Assembly (NCBI RefSeq): GCF_029054785.1
Contig: NZ_JAIDEN010000101.1
Coordinates: forward strand, 1-30,415
Direction: 5' to 3'
Source of the DNA: Duncaniella sp.
GTDB taxonomy: Bacteria; Bacteroidota; Bacteroidia; Bacteroidales; Muribaculaceae
Length of the DNA stretch: 30,415 bases
In this document: positions 1 through 8,300 of the stretch, in pieces
How the letters are laid out: every line of letters begins with the position of its first letter
Numbering within the stretch: the first letter of the stretch is position 1
Position numbers and translations under genes: made by a program
The notes under the pieces: generated by a model
The model's input: the letters and a program-made list of their open reading frames with translations, nothing else
Databases searched by the model: none
What the model was told of the DNA's origin: nothing

Positions 1-2
1 GA

Positions 3-86
3 TTGACTTCGCAACGATTAAATTGCTCCTTGCTCACTTGTAAAATTAAATTTCAGTTAAAACTAAACACTCTCTTAGAGGCATAA
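3..86 (+). CDS. Probable C-terminal fragment of the phage portal protein (partial, possibly frameshifted)
   Basis: This frame is open from the window edge to TAA at 84-86 and encodes a short peptide ending IKFQLKLNTLLEA. That resembles the 'F-x-F-N-L-N-x-L-L' stretch near the end of HK97-type portal proteins, and portal is the expected gene before the prohead protease. Portal proteins normally continue for several tens of residues after this motif. A second frame, open from base 50 to a TAA at 161-163, encodes INELGAQPGKPEAPEK and then an acidic/Asn-rich tail, which looks like a portal C-terminus overlapping the protease start. Either the gene has a frameshift or deletion here, or one of the two readings is accidental. 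The gene identity is inference from position and a short motif. Confidence 0.35.
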   Translation: MTSQRLNCSLLTCKIKFQLKLNTLLEA

Positions 87-143
87 ACGAATTAGGAGCG
101 CAACCGGGAAAACCGGAAGCACCCGAAAAAACCAATAACGACA

Positions 144-842
144 ATGGCAACGAAAAGGAATAAGGACACCGAGGTAAAACGCACCCTGCGTATCGACTGC
201 GCCGATTTGCGCGTGCGTGAGGCTGCCGAGGGCGAAGTCCACAGCCGCACTATTACCGGGTATGCTATCCTATTTAATACCCCATCCGCGCCGCTATGGA
301 GCGACGAGGATAGCGAGGCACGCGAAGTTATCGCGCCGGAAGCAGTCACCAAAGAACTGTTAGACGGCTGCGACATCAAATTTACCATGTACCACGATCG
401 CCAGTTAATTTTAGGCCGTAGCAACAAAGGCACCGGAACGCTGGAATATTTCGTAGATGAAAAGGGCGTAGGCTTTAATTTGGAGTTACCTAAATCGCCT
501 AACGGAGATGAAGCCTTAGAACTGGTAAGACGTGGCGATATTTCCGGGTGCAGCTTCGCATTTACTACCCGGTACTGGGATAGTGATTTTGTCGAGCGCA
601 CGGCAAAGGTTGTAAACGGAGCAACTGAGATAACCTATACGGTCAAGGCAGTAACCGGAGTGTATGACTTTACGTTGGCGGCTGATCCGGCCTATCCCGA
701 TACATCGGTAGAGGCACGTGAGTTTACTGCAGGACTGCGCGAGGTGGAAAAGCCTACCACCGAGGACCCCGGACCGGATATCGAAACAGTGCGTAAGCAG
801 GTGCGCGAAATGCGCCGCGCTGCCACGCAAAAAATAATATAA
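144..842 (+). CDS. Prohead protease (HK97 family, capsid maturation)
   Basis: This 232-residue protein is a caudoviral prohead serine protease, which cleaves the capsid N-terminal scaffold domain during head assembly. Visible family motifs are the N-terminal GYAILFN (from residue 39), MYHD carrying the probable catalytic His84, GDISGCSFAF with the probable nucleophile Ser137, and the C-terminal segment with DPAYPDT. The C-terminal ~40 residues are charged and low in complexity, a common disposable tail. It lies directly before the major capsid gene, the standard arrangement. The ATG at 144 is the first start in frame; a candidate portal reading frame ends about 20 bases inside this gene, suggesting translational coupling. 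Confidence 0.93.
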   Translation: MATKRNKDTEVKRTLRIDCADLRVREAAEGEVHSRTITGYAILFNTPSAPLWSDEDSEAREVIAPEAVTKELLDGCDIKFTMYHDRQLILGRSNKGTGTLEYFVDEKGVGFNLELPKSPNGDEALELVRRGDISGCSFAFTTRYWDSDFVERTAKVVNGATEITYTVKAVTGVYDFTLAADPAYPDTSVEAREFTAGLREVEKPTTEDPGPDIETVRKQVREMRRAATQKII

Positions 843-866
843 TTTTTTAACTCAAAAGTTTCAGTA

Positions 867-2153
867 ATGAAAGAAAAAGACAAAAAGACGCTGAACGTGC
901 GCGAGTTGGTCAACAAGTATCAGGCCAACTGTGACCGTATCGGCGAAATTGCCGAAACCTGCGAAAAAGAGCAGCGCGAGCGTACCGAGGCAGAGGACAA
1001 AGAATTTGCCGCCCTCACACGCGAAAATCAGTTGCTGCAAATGAAAATGCAGGTGGCAACCGCCGAACATCTGCGCGAGAATCCCAACGCCGCAACCGAC
1101 GCGGTTAAGATAATCCGCGAAAACGCATCGCGCGGACAGAAGTCAGAAATTATCTTCGTGCGTGATCTCATGATGGTCTCTGACGTTGCCAGCGGTGCCA
1201 TTATTCCGCTGAATGTGCAGGAAATCATCAAGCCGCTGACTGAGGGTTTCATCCTTGATAAAGTCGGACTGCCTATGCCTACCGGTCTCAGCGGTGATTT
1301 CGTATGGCCTATGTACGAAATGGTAGAAGCGCAGATCGCCGGTGAGGGTGTAGCCCTGTCTGACACAAAGATCCCGTTTTCGAAAATGACAGCAGCCCCG
1401 GAGCGCGTGGGTATCGCCATTCCTGTAACAAATCAGTCACTTAATCAGAGTGACGGTGTTCTGGAGATGATCATACGTGAAATTATGCCCCGTTCCATCC
1501 GCTTGCTGCTGAACAAAATCCTTTTCTCAACATCTAAGGTCAACGGCGCTACCAATCTCGTAGGCCCGTTTGTCGGAAAAGTAGCGACTGCCGTTGCTAT
1601 CAGCGCAGTGCCTAAGTTTTCCGAACTCAACGTTAACATGAAAGCCAGACTGCTTGAAACCGGCATCGACGGTGAGCATCTTTGCTGGATCATGACGAAG
1701 AGTCTTGCCGCTACACTGGAAGGCACCCCGATCAATGAAAAGGGCATTTTCGTGCCGATGTTGCAGAACGGTATGTTATGCGGCCTGCCTGTCTATACCA
1801 CTAACGCGATCCGTAATGTCGAGAAGACTTACAAAAAGTGGAGTGGATCTGCCTGGGCTGACTATACACTGGCTGCCGGAAATACCGTTAAGGGACAGGT
1901 TTCGAAAACATCCGAACTGCCGACAACCGGCAACACATCGGGCGACATATATGCTATCGCCGATATTACTGAGTATGTCGGACTGGGAGACTGGCGTTAT
2001 CAGCCAATGGGCCTTTTCGGTACCATCCGCTTTATCGTCGATCCGTACAGCCAGGCCCGTAAAGACAGCGTCGATTTCGTGCTTAATACGGACTATGGTA
2101 CTAAAACCCTGCGTAATGAAGCATTTATGCTGGGTAAGGTAGCAACCGCATAA
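867..2153 (+). CDS. Major capsid protein (HK97 fold)
   Basis: The 428-residue product fits the HK97-fold major capsid family in length, position after the protease, and layout. Residues about 10-70 are highly charged and helical (coiled-coil-like), matching the delta/scaffold domain removed by the protease. A shell-domain region follows, with segments such as ASGAIIPLNVQEIIK and the P-loop/E-loop-like stretch around DKVGLPMPTGLSGDFVWPMYE. The NQSLNQSDGVLEMIIREIM helix and the C-terminal YGTKTLRNEAFMLGKV are also typical. No cleavage site can be assigned from sequence alone. A 24-base AT-rich gap separates it from the protease gene, so the two are probably co-transcribed. Confidence 0.9.
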   Translation: MKEKDKKTLNVRELVNKYQANCDRIGEIAETCEKEQRERTEAEDKEFAALTRENQLLQMKMQVATAEHLRENPNAATDAVKIIRENASRGQKSEIIFVRDLMMVSDVASGAIIPLNVQEIIKPLTEGFILDKVGLPMPTGLSGDFVWPMYEMVEAQIAGEGVALSDTKIPFSKMTAAPERVGIAIPVTNQSLNQSDGVLEMIIREIMPRSIRLLLNKILFSTSKVNGATNLVGPFVGKVATAVAISAVPKFSELNVNMKARLLETGIDGEHLCWIMTKSLAATLEGTPINEKGIFVPMLQNGMLCGLPVYTTNAIRNVEKTYKKWSGSAWADYTLAAGNTVKGQVSKTSELPTTGNTSGDIYAIADITEYVGLGDWRYQPMGLFGTIRFIVDPYSQARKDSVDFVLNTDYGTKTLRNEAFMLGKVATA

Positions 2154-2164
2154 AACAAATAACT

Positions 2165-2494
2165 ATGGCAGTAGTGAGTTTGGCATTATTTAAAAAGCAT
2201 GTTCGGGCCGACGATTTCGCCGATGACGACACGTATTTAACGCATCTGTTAGAAGTCGCCGAAGTGTCGGTGATCACTGCAACAAATCGTACAGAGGAGG
2301 AACTCACCGCCGATAATGCCGGAGAGTTTCCCGCGCCGTTAAAGCATGCTGTAATGATGCTTGCCGCTCACTGGTACAACCAGAGGGAAAGTGTCAGCAG
2401 CGTACAGATGTACGAAGTGCCGGACTCACTACAAGCCTTGGTTAAACCCTATCGAAAATTGGTTAGCGATGCAAGCAGGGAGAATGAAATATAA
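2165..2494 (+). CDS. Head-tail connector, gp6-like (DNA packaging/adaptor protein)
   Basis: This 109-residue helical protein matches the small gp6-like adaptor family that docks under the portal and starts the neck. Features seen are N-terminal LALFKKHVRADDFADDDTYLTHLLEVAE, a middle stretch with the conserved-looking PLKHAVMMLAAHWYNQRE helix, and a C-terminal SLQALVKPYRKL. The 'alkhAvlmlaahwYeqRE...lp..v..LlapyR' pattern is characteristic of the family. It lies 11 bases after the capsid stop and overlaps the next gene by 11 bases, as neck genes usually do. Confidence 0.85.
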   Translation: MAVVSLALFKKHVRADDFADDDTYLTHLLEVAEVSVITATNRTEEELTADNAGEFPAPLKHAVMMLAAHWYNQRESVSSVQMYEVPDSLQALVKPYRKLVSDASRENEI

Positions 2495-2789
2495 ATTGAT
2501 CTTACTGGAGCCTGTCAGCAATGCAGACGGCTTCGGCGAGGAAACACCAACCTACAAAGAATTTCGCACCGTTGCAGCCGAGCGTGTAAAAACAAGCGGC
2601 AATCGTAGTGAGGAAGTAGGTGAGCATTTCCCTGATTATCGTGCCGAATTCAACATCCGCGATGCACATCCGGTTAAAGAAAACTGGCGAGTAAAGCAAT
2701 TGGGAGGTTATGAATATACAGTGACCAACATTATCCCTAACCTCGACAGAGGCATGAAAACTTTAGTCTGTGAACGTGTAAATAAATAG
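2484..2789 (+). CDS. Head closure / head-tail joining protein (SPP1 gp16-like)
   Basis: The 101-residue product begins MKYKLILLEP and is rich in beta-strand, with a C-terminal YEYTVTNIIPNLDRGMKTLVCERV, the usual end of small head-tail joining (stopper) proteins that report strand-order 'I..i.pd..r.m..l.c'. The frame is open further upstream, but the upstream codons overlap deeply with the preceding connector gene; the ATG at 2484 gives a short overlap and a family-like N-terminus. An alternative ATG lies at 2469. Function is assigned from size, position and the C-terminal motif. Confidence 0.75.
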   Translation: MKYKLILLEPVSNADGFGEETPTYKEFRTVAAERVKTSGNRSEEVGEHFPDYRAEFNIRDAHPVKENWRVKQLGGYEYTVTNIIPNLDRGMKTLVCERVNK

Positions 2790-2797
2790 ACTCGCGA

Positions 2798-3325
2798 ATG
2801 AAATACCAAGACAAAAAGCTGTGCGGTCTGTTTGCGGCCTTATCTCCGATGAACCGTAAAAAAGCAATAAAAGGAGCTTGTCGTAAAGTTGGCAATTCAG
2901 TAAAAAAAGTTGCTATCAATAATCTAAGGGCGACAGGTCTTAACCATGCCGACCAACTGAGCACGGGAGTACGTGCTGTTGTGTTCAAAAGGGAGGCGGG
3001 ATTTCGTGTTACGGTAGCTTCAAAAAAAGCTAATAAGAGAGGAAAAGGTGAAAAAGGAATGCACAGTAATAGATATGGCAACAAGAAGCCTATATTGGCA
3101 TGGGCCGAACTTGGTACTAAATGGCGAAAAACAAAGACCAATAAATCAGCAAAATTCAATGCGGATGGGAAGTGGTATACTGCCGGAAGCCGCAGAGGTT
3201 TCATGAAGCGTTACGGATTTATCGCTAAAACAAAAACTCAAGTAGAACACAAAGTAGGTAAACAGTTAAAAGATGAAATAGCAATAAAAGTGACACAAAT
3301 AGCAAAAAAATATGGCTGTACCTAA
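2798..3325 (+). CDS. HK97 gp10-like neck/tail completion component
   Basis: The 175-residue protein is strongly basic, with many Lys in AT-rich codons. It contains WAELGTKWRKT and, near the end, GFMKRYGFIAKTKTQVEHKVGKQLKDEI. This fits the HK97 gp10-like family, where a 'lE.GT..r' segment precedes a C-terminal 'pfm.pa...' helix and the gene sits between head closure and tail terminator. The AT-rich composition differs from the capsid gene, suggesting it was exchanged separately. Its last 14 bases overlap the next gene. Confidence 0.7.
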   Translation: MKYQDKKLCGLFAALSPMNRKKAIKGACRKVGNSVKKVAINNLRATGLNHADQLSTGVRAVVFKREAGFRVTVASKKANKRGKGEKGMHSNRYGNKKPILAWAELGTKWRKTKTNKSAKFNADGKWYTAGSRRGFMKRYGFIAKTKTQVEHKVGKQLKDEIAIKVTQIAKKYGCT

Positions 3326-3704
3326 AACATCATTGAGCGCAGGGGCGATTATTCGCGCTGTGTTGCTGGAGGATGCCGAAGTATCTGCAAGAACTAATAA
3401 GGTTTTTCCGGTTGCGACCGATAGCGCAGAGTTGCCTTATATTCTGTATCGCCGGGCCTCACTGACATCTAATCCGCAGAAAGGCGGACAGCCTGGCGCC
3501 GATGAAATACAAATAGAGGTCATTTGCTTTACGGAGCGATATGGCGAGGGCGTCGAATTGGCAGAGGCAGTACGCGCCGCATTAGACCATGTGACCGCAG
3601 AGCATGACGGCATGCGTTTGCGCTCATGCTATCTGATCGACAGTGAAGAAGCCTATCAAGATGATGCTTTTGTTCAGCAGTTGGTATTTAGCGCAAAAAT
3701 ATAG
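3312..3704 (+). CDS. Tail terminator / tail completion protein (gp17-like, DUF3168-type)
   Basis: The 130-residue product matches the small tail terminator family: N-terminal helix AGAIIRAVLLEDAEVSART, then LPYILYRRASLTSNPQKGG, EIQIEVICFTERYGEGVELAEAVRAAL and a final acidic strand DSEEAYQDDAFVQQLVFSAKI. The order 'P.i.y...........g........v.v.cya.dy..a..la..v...l' is the signature of DUF3168-type proteins, which cap the tail tube at the head end. It lies immediately before the tail tube gene, consistent with this role. Confidence 0.82.
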   Translation: MAVPKTSLSAGAIIRAVLLEDAEVSARTNKVFPVATDSAELPYILYRRASLTSNPQKGGQPGADEIQIEVICFTERYGEGVELAEAVRAALDHVTAEHDGMRLRSCYLIDSEEAYQDDAFVQQLVFSAKI

Positions 3705-3800
3705 TATGTGCCAAATCGTACAGAATCGCATTATAGCAATAGAGGCGCTAAACACGCATATAACAAAATTTTGAAAAATAATTTAACAATAGAAAACAAT

Positions 3801-4286
3801 ATGGCGACAACAACCAAAACGGGCTACTGTAACGGTAGCGACATGCTGGTATATGTAGGAGGTAAAGCCGTAGGTCATTGCACTTCCCATACCACCACTA
3901 TGAATAGTGAAACCAAAGACCGCGCCGTAAAGCCTGTGGCCTCTAAAGGTATTTCCTCAGGGCTGTGGAAAGGCAAAGGGGTAACGGGTCTTAGTATCTC
4001 AATATCTGCTGAGGGCCTCGTTTTTTATGGCGAAACAGAAACTGGCTATAAAGCACTGCTTGCAGCGTGGAAAGCCGGTAAGAGTGTTGAGGTGAAGTGT
4101 ATGGAGCGAGCAAATAGTGACAAACCTTACCTCAAAGGCCAGTTTATCATTTCATCTCTGGAGCGCACTGACCCGGCGCAGGATGACAGCACATACAGTA
4201 TCAATTTCGAGAATGACGGTGAACCTGATATCATTGACGAAACCGCAATCACCGAGATTCCTGAAACCACCGAGGCCGAATCATGA
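3801..4286 (+). CDS. Major tail tube protein
   Basis: The 161-residue protein begins MATTTKTGYCNGSDMLVYVGG and has the layout of tail tube proteins of the TP901-1/phage_tail_2 type: 'g.dl.vyv.gkavghs' at the N-terminus, a central strand pair KGVTGLSISISAEGLV, a helix TGYKALLAAWKAGKSVEVK, and YLKGQFIISSLERTDPAQDDSTYSINFENDG near the end. The open frame extends upstream to a GTG at 3708, but that extension is basic, unlike the family, and the ATG at 3801 gives a standard N-terminus. The last four bases overlap the chaperone start (ATGA). A 96-base gap before it is AT-rich and shows no gene. Confidence 0.85.
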   Translation: MATTTKTGYCNGSDMLVYVGGKAVGHCTSHTTTMNSETKDRAVKPVASKGISSGLWKGKGVTGLSISISAEGLVFYGETETGYKALLAAWKAGKSVEVKCMERANSDKPYLKGQFIISSLERTDPAQDDSTYSINFENDGEPDIIDETAITEIPETTEAES

Positions 4287-4600
4287 AACGCATCGAGATA
4301 AAGATAAACGGCACAGCATACCCCTGTGGTCCTACTATGGGGGCAATGCTGCGTTTCAAGCAGGAAACAGGACGTGAGATCACAGAAATTGATCCCCGCA
4401 GCTTTAGCGATCTATGTACATATCTATGGTGTTGTGTCGTCTCGGCGGCAAAGCGCGAGGGCAAGTCGTTTGACATGTCGTTGATGGATTTTGCCGACAG
4501 CCTTTCTCCTGAGGATATGGCAGAGTGGAACAACGCGATAGTATCGGATTCAGAAACTGGAAGCGGAGAGAGCGGTGAAAAAAAAAGAAAACGCAAGTAG
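4283..4600 (+). CDS. Tail assembly chaperone, zero-frame product (gpG-like)
   Basis: This 105-residue acidic protein lies between tail tube and tape measure, the fixed place of tail assembly chaperones. It begins MKRIEIKINGTAYPCGPTMGAMLRFKQETGREI, typical of Bacteroidota phage versions, and ends in a Gly/Glu/Lys-rich tail encoded by a run of nine A bases. Translation normally stops at TAG 4598-4600. A share of ribosomes probably slips back one base in the A run and continues into the following frame, making a longer G-T fusion. The family helps shape the tape measure protein during tail assembly and is not part of the mature virion. Confidence 0.85.
   Translation: MKRIEIKINGTAYPCGPTMGAMLRFKQETGREITEIDPRSFSDLCTYLWCCVVSAAKREGKSFDMSLMDFADSLSPEDMAEWNNAIVSDSETGSGESGEKKRKRK
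4578..4587 (+). promoter_or_regulatory. Programmed -1 ribosomal frameshift (slippery) site
   Basis: Nine consecutive A bases (4578-4586) followed by G sit five codons before the zero-frame stop. In the zero frame they contain a perfect A-AAA-AAA heptamer (4579-4585), which allows both tRNA-Lys to re-pair after slipping one base back. The -1 frame downstream is open for 117 codons. Tail chaperone genes of many long-tailed phages use exactly this arrangement. Confidence 0.8.
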
Positions 4601-4938
4601 CAATCTATGATCTGTTAGGATTGGCTGTCGGCTGTGTCGGCATGTCGCATGATGATTTTTGTAAATGTACTTTCGGCGAATTTGAAAGTATCTGGAAGGC
4701 ATGGCGCGAAATGACCGAGGGGCAGAACCGAGACACTTGGGAACGCGCCAGAACAATCGCGGCGATAATCATCCAGCCGCATGTCCGAAAGAGAATTACC
4801 CCGAAGCAGCTTTTGCCGATGCCGTGGGATAAGAAAAGGCAGAGGATCCGAAACGAAGCCCCGGATCTTACTCCGGAGGAAAAGCGAAAACGATTTGAAG
4901 AAGTCGTGCTAAAATTAGGCGATGAGATGAATATTTAA
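4585..4938 (+). CDS. T-like extension of the tail assembly chaperone, reached by -1 frameshift
   Basis: This frame is the -1 frame of the upstream chaperone and is open from the slippery run to TAA at 4936-4938. It reads from KKTQVAIYDLLGLAVG into a domain with MSHDDFCKCTFGEFESIWKA, the usual 'g.s..ef..mt..Ef....k' pattern of the T part. There is no ATG in frame between the slip site and the domain; the only upstream start is a TTG at 4621 that would remove conserved-looking residues. Read through, the fusion is about 218 residues, comparable to lambda gpGT. The C-terminus is basic and helical. Its stop codon overlaps the end of a small gene on the opposite strand. Confidence 0.8.
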   Translation, partial: KKTQVAIYDLLGLAVGCVGMSHDDFCKCTFGEFESIWKAWREMTEGQNRDTWERARTIAAIIIQPHVRKRITPKQLLPMPWDKKRQRIRNEAPDLTPEEKRKRFEEVVLKLGDEMNI

Positions 4939-5090
4939 CGCTTGTCTTCCGTCTTGTCGGAAATGGTAATGTCTGTTTTAAACAGAGGTGCGTCAAAGTC
5001 AAATTTTACTGCGTAGCGGATGATCCCGGCTACAAGTATAATGCCGAGAATCAGAATGGCGATGCCTAATATGTGACCTAATACAGCCAT
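4935..5090 (-). CDS. Small single-pass membrane protein, antisense 'moron' candidate
   Basis: This 51-residue protein is encoded against the late operon. It starts MAVLGHILGIAILILGIILV, a clear hydrophobic helix at about residues 4-24, followed by R25 and K29, then a hydrophilic tail ending DKTEDKR. The positive charges after the helix favour a cytoplasmic C-terminus. Its stop codon overlaps the end of the chaperone T frame. A good Bacteroidota-type promoter precedes it (-7 TATATTTG at 5116-5109, TTTG at 5141-5138), so it can be transcribed alone from the prophage. I do not recognise the family. Isolated reverse-strand genes with their own promoter in phage late operons are often lysogenic-conversion or superinfection-exclusion genes; that role is inference. 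Confidence 0.7.
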   Translation of the reverse strand: MAVLGHILGIAILILGIILVAGIIRYAVKFDFDAPLFKTDITISDKTEDKR

Positions 5091-5108
5091 TTGGTTGATA
5101 TTATATCG

Positions 5109-5141
5109 CAAATATACGAAATAGCAGCGACTTTTTGCAAA
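5109..5141 (-). promoter_or_regulatory. Bacteroidota-type promoter for the antisense small gene
   Basis: On the minus strand TTTG (5141-5138) and TATATTTG (5116-5109, fitting TAnnTTTG) are separated by 21 bases, and the ATG lies 18 bases beyond the -7 box. The -33 box sits inside the dyad at 5119-5154, so a factor binding the dyad, or a terminator hairpin there, could affect this promoter. Confidence 0.6.
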
Positions 5142-5157
5142 AGCACTGCTATTTTTT
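5119..5157 (+). terminator. Nested inverted repeat followed by T6: intrinsic terminator or operator
   Basis: The arms AAATAGCAG (5119-5127) and CTGCTATTT (5146-5154) are perfect complements. Inside them CTTTT-TGC-AAAAG (5131-5143) forms a second dyad with almost the same centre. The right arm runs into six T bases (5152-5157), as expected of a plus-strand intrinsic terminator that would end the head/chaperone transcript before the tape measure gene. The symmetry and overlap with the minus-strand promoter also fit a repressor operator. The sequence does not decide between the two. Confidence 0.5.
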
Positions 5158-5265
5158 GCGTCAATATAAAGGTTAAACTAAGTTAAGAAGATGCAATTGC
5201 TATTAGCAAAGACAGCTAAAAGAAATCAAAGGCAAACCAATTGAAAAACAGAATGTTGATGCTCT

Positions 5266-5295
5266 TTTGTGGGCGTTTGATATGTCGTATATTTG
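5266..5295 (+). promoter_or_regulatory. Bacteroidota-type promoter for the tape measure gene
   Basis: TTTG at 5266-5269 and TATATTTG at 5288-5295 are 18 bases apart, close to the Bacteroidota -33/-7 consensus. The -7 region shares an 11-base identity (TCGTATATTTG) with the divergent minus-strand promoter upstream. A purine-rich ribosome-binding sequence, TGGAGGAAAG (5321-5330), precedes the ATG at 5334, which is unusual because many Bacteroidota genes lack a clear Shine-Dalgarno. Confidence 0.6.
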
Positions 5296-5333
5296 TATAA
5301 CGCATTAACCTTGTAAGAACTGGAGGAAAGAAA

Positions 5334-8300
5334 ATGGCTGGAAAAGGTGTCGTCTCGATGGACGTTACGATAATAGAGGGAAAGGACGGTCTGAAAAGGC
5401 TGACCCTCGATGCCGACGCGCTACGTAAAATAATGGAAAGTAATATAAAAGTCGCGCAACGTTTTGAGAAAAAGGTGTTCGGCTTTGCGGCTCTCACGAC
5501 GGGGATCAATGCTGTTAATAGCGCATTCGGGCAACTCGCCACTATGCATCAGTCGGTTACTGGCGAGAGTGAGAATTTTAACAAGGCCATGAAAGCTGCT
5601 AATACAATGGCCGGAAAGGACAGCACCGGATTTAAGCAACTCAAAAGCGAGGTAGCGGATTTAGCCAAAGAGATACCCATAGCGCGTGACCAATTGGCGA
5701 ACGGTCTTTATCAAACAATATCTAACGGCGTACCGGAAAATAACTGGATAGAGTTTTTGAACACGTCGGCCCGGTCTGCGGTAGGTGGTTTGGCTGATAT
5801 TAACAAAGTTGTCGGCGTTACCTCTACGCTCATTAAAAACTACGGTTTGGAATGGAGCGCGGCGACCGACATACAGGACAAAATACAGCTCACCGCCAAA
5901 AATGGTGTAACCTCATTTGAGCAGTTAGCGCAGGCCCTGCCGAGAGTAACAGGTAATGCCGCCACGCTGGGCGTATCTATCGACGAACTTATGGGAACCT
6001 TTGCCACGCTTACAGGCGTGAGCGGTAACACGGCCGAGGTTTCCACCCAGTTAGGCGCGATATTTACCGCGCTGGTTAAACCCAGCAGCGAGGCCGCAGA
6101 AATGGCGGCTAAGATGGGCATACAGTTTGATGCCGCTGCAATACAAGCCGCTGGCGGTTTTCAAAATTTCCTAACCCAGTTAGACGGTAGCGTTAAGGCA
6201 TACGCACAGGCTAACGGTGTGCTGGAGCAGGAGGTATATAGCAAACTGTTTGGCAGTGCCGAGGCTATCCGCGCATTGATACCTTTGCAGGGCGAGTTAG
6301 CAGACAAGTTTACGACCAACGTCGCCAACATGGTAAACAGCGCCGGTACGATGGATGCCGCCTACGCCGACATGAGCAGCCACGGCGAGGCGGTAAACCA
6401 AATGCTGCGTAATCAATGGGCAGCTTTTATAGACATTATCGCCGGGGTCACATCTGCCGCACAACCTTATATCAATTTCACCGCCGGGCTACTTAGCACC
6501 GGGTCAAGTGCGGCGATACTTATTACCACGTTTAAGCAGCTCAACGTACAGCAGACATTAGTAGCCACACGCGCTAAACTTGCAAGCGTGGCTATGACTA
6601 CGTTAGGACTACGTGGCAAATCTGCCGCTGCTACGGTGCGTGTTTTTAGTTCCGCCATGAAAGGTGGCGCATATAGTGCCACAGCCTTAAAAATCGCGTT
6701 GCGCGGTTTGTTAATTGCTACCGGTATCGGTGCGGCTATTGCTGCGGTTACTGCTGTTATCGGCTATTTTTCAGATACGGTTGATGGCGCTACTGAGAGC
6801 GTTGAAAAACTCGATGATGCGACCGACGACTATACCCAGGCCGCCGCCGCTGCCAAAGTGCAGATAGACCGAGACGTTAAGGCACTGGGCGATCTTATTA
6901 AGGCGAAAAAAGACACTAAGGATGCCGTACAGCGTCTAAATGAAACTTACGGCGAGATCTTCGGCTCTTATAAGACCGCCGGAGAATGGTATAAAATTTT
7001 GACTGAGAAGAGCCAATTGTATGTTAAGCAGCTTGGATATGAAGCTCAGGCGAAAGCGTTAGGTGCTAAAATTGCCGAGGCTTCAATAAACAAGGAACTG
7101 GCCGCCGAGCGCAAAGCCGAATTAGAGCGAGCCGGAAAACATAAACAGACTGTATCCAATACATTCACTACTCCGTCAGGATATAACCAGGTCGTAACAT
7201 TTGAGGTTGAAACAGAGGAATACAAGCGGGCTAAAAAAGATATGGCCGACGCTGCCGCGACCGAGGCGGAATTACAAAAGCGGTTAGATGTCATTACCAA
7301 AAAGACAGGCGAGGTTAGCGCGGAAATAAACCGTGGGCTGGCCGGTGCCAATTCCGAGGTTAAGGTTAGTGAAATGACATGGCAACAGCTAACCGACGCT
7401 ATCGACAAAACCGAAAAGAGCCTAAAAAATACAACTGATACCGCAGAGATTAAGCGGTTACGCGCCTATAACGACCAACTCAAAGCGCGTAAAAAGGTCT
7501 TAGAGAGTATGACCGGGTTAGGCACCCAGCGCAGCAATAAAAAGAAAACCGCTGTGGCTGACCCCAAGACATACGAGGAACTAAGCACCAACATTGAAAT
7601 TTATAAAAAGAAACTCACCGGGGCTGATACCGAGGAGCAGCGCGTTATACGCGAAAAAATCGCACGCTGGGAAAAGGCACGCGAGGCTATCGAACTGGTG
7701 CAAAAAGCGGCTGAACGCCCGGCTACGCTAAATACGTTAGAGGACATAGACCGCGAAATAAGTTACCAGCGCACTTTACGCCAAAAGGCTACCGCCGAGA
7801 ATATCGCCGGGATAGATGCCGAAATAAAACGGCTGGAGGAACTGCGCGGACAGTTGGAGCGTAGCGGCTTTGCGCCTACGCCAATAGCCGACATTAAAAC
7901 GTATGAGCAGCTTAACCGCGAACTGGCGTACTATACCGCTCTACTGGAAAAAGCGGACGCGACCCAGCGCGTTACCGTGCAGAAAAGTATTAACGACCTC
8001 AACGAATTAAAAAAAGCATGGGACTACGTTTTAGACGACTTGAAAAAGCCGGGCGACGTTTCCACGCTTAACACTATCGAGGATTTAGACGAGGCCATTA
8101 GTTACTACCAGCAGAAGCAGAAAAAGGCCAGCGGTGAGGAAATACAAAATATACAGCGGACTATCGACGCATACGATAAAAAGCGCGACGCATTACAGCG
8201 CGGTATCGAAATACCGTCTATGCAGCGCGAAGTAGCGGAAATAAACAAGCTGACCGGGCGCGAGTACAAAGTTAAAATTAGCGGCATGGGTTTTGACGAA

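Noticed and set aside
3708..3800. GTG-initiated 31-residue extension of the tail tube protein
   Set aside because: The extension is basic and Asn-rich, unlike tube proteins, while ATG 3801 gives the standard N-terminus.
4621..4938. Independent gene starting at TTG 4621
   Set aside because: The frame is open from the A run, and conserved-looking residues precede the TTG, so frameshift fusion explains it better.
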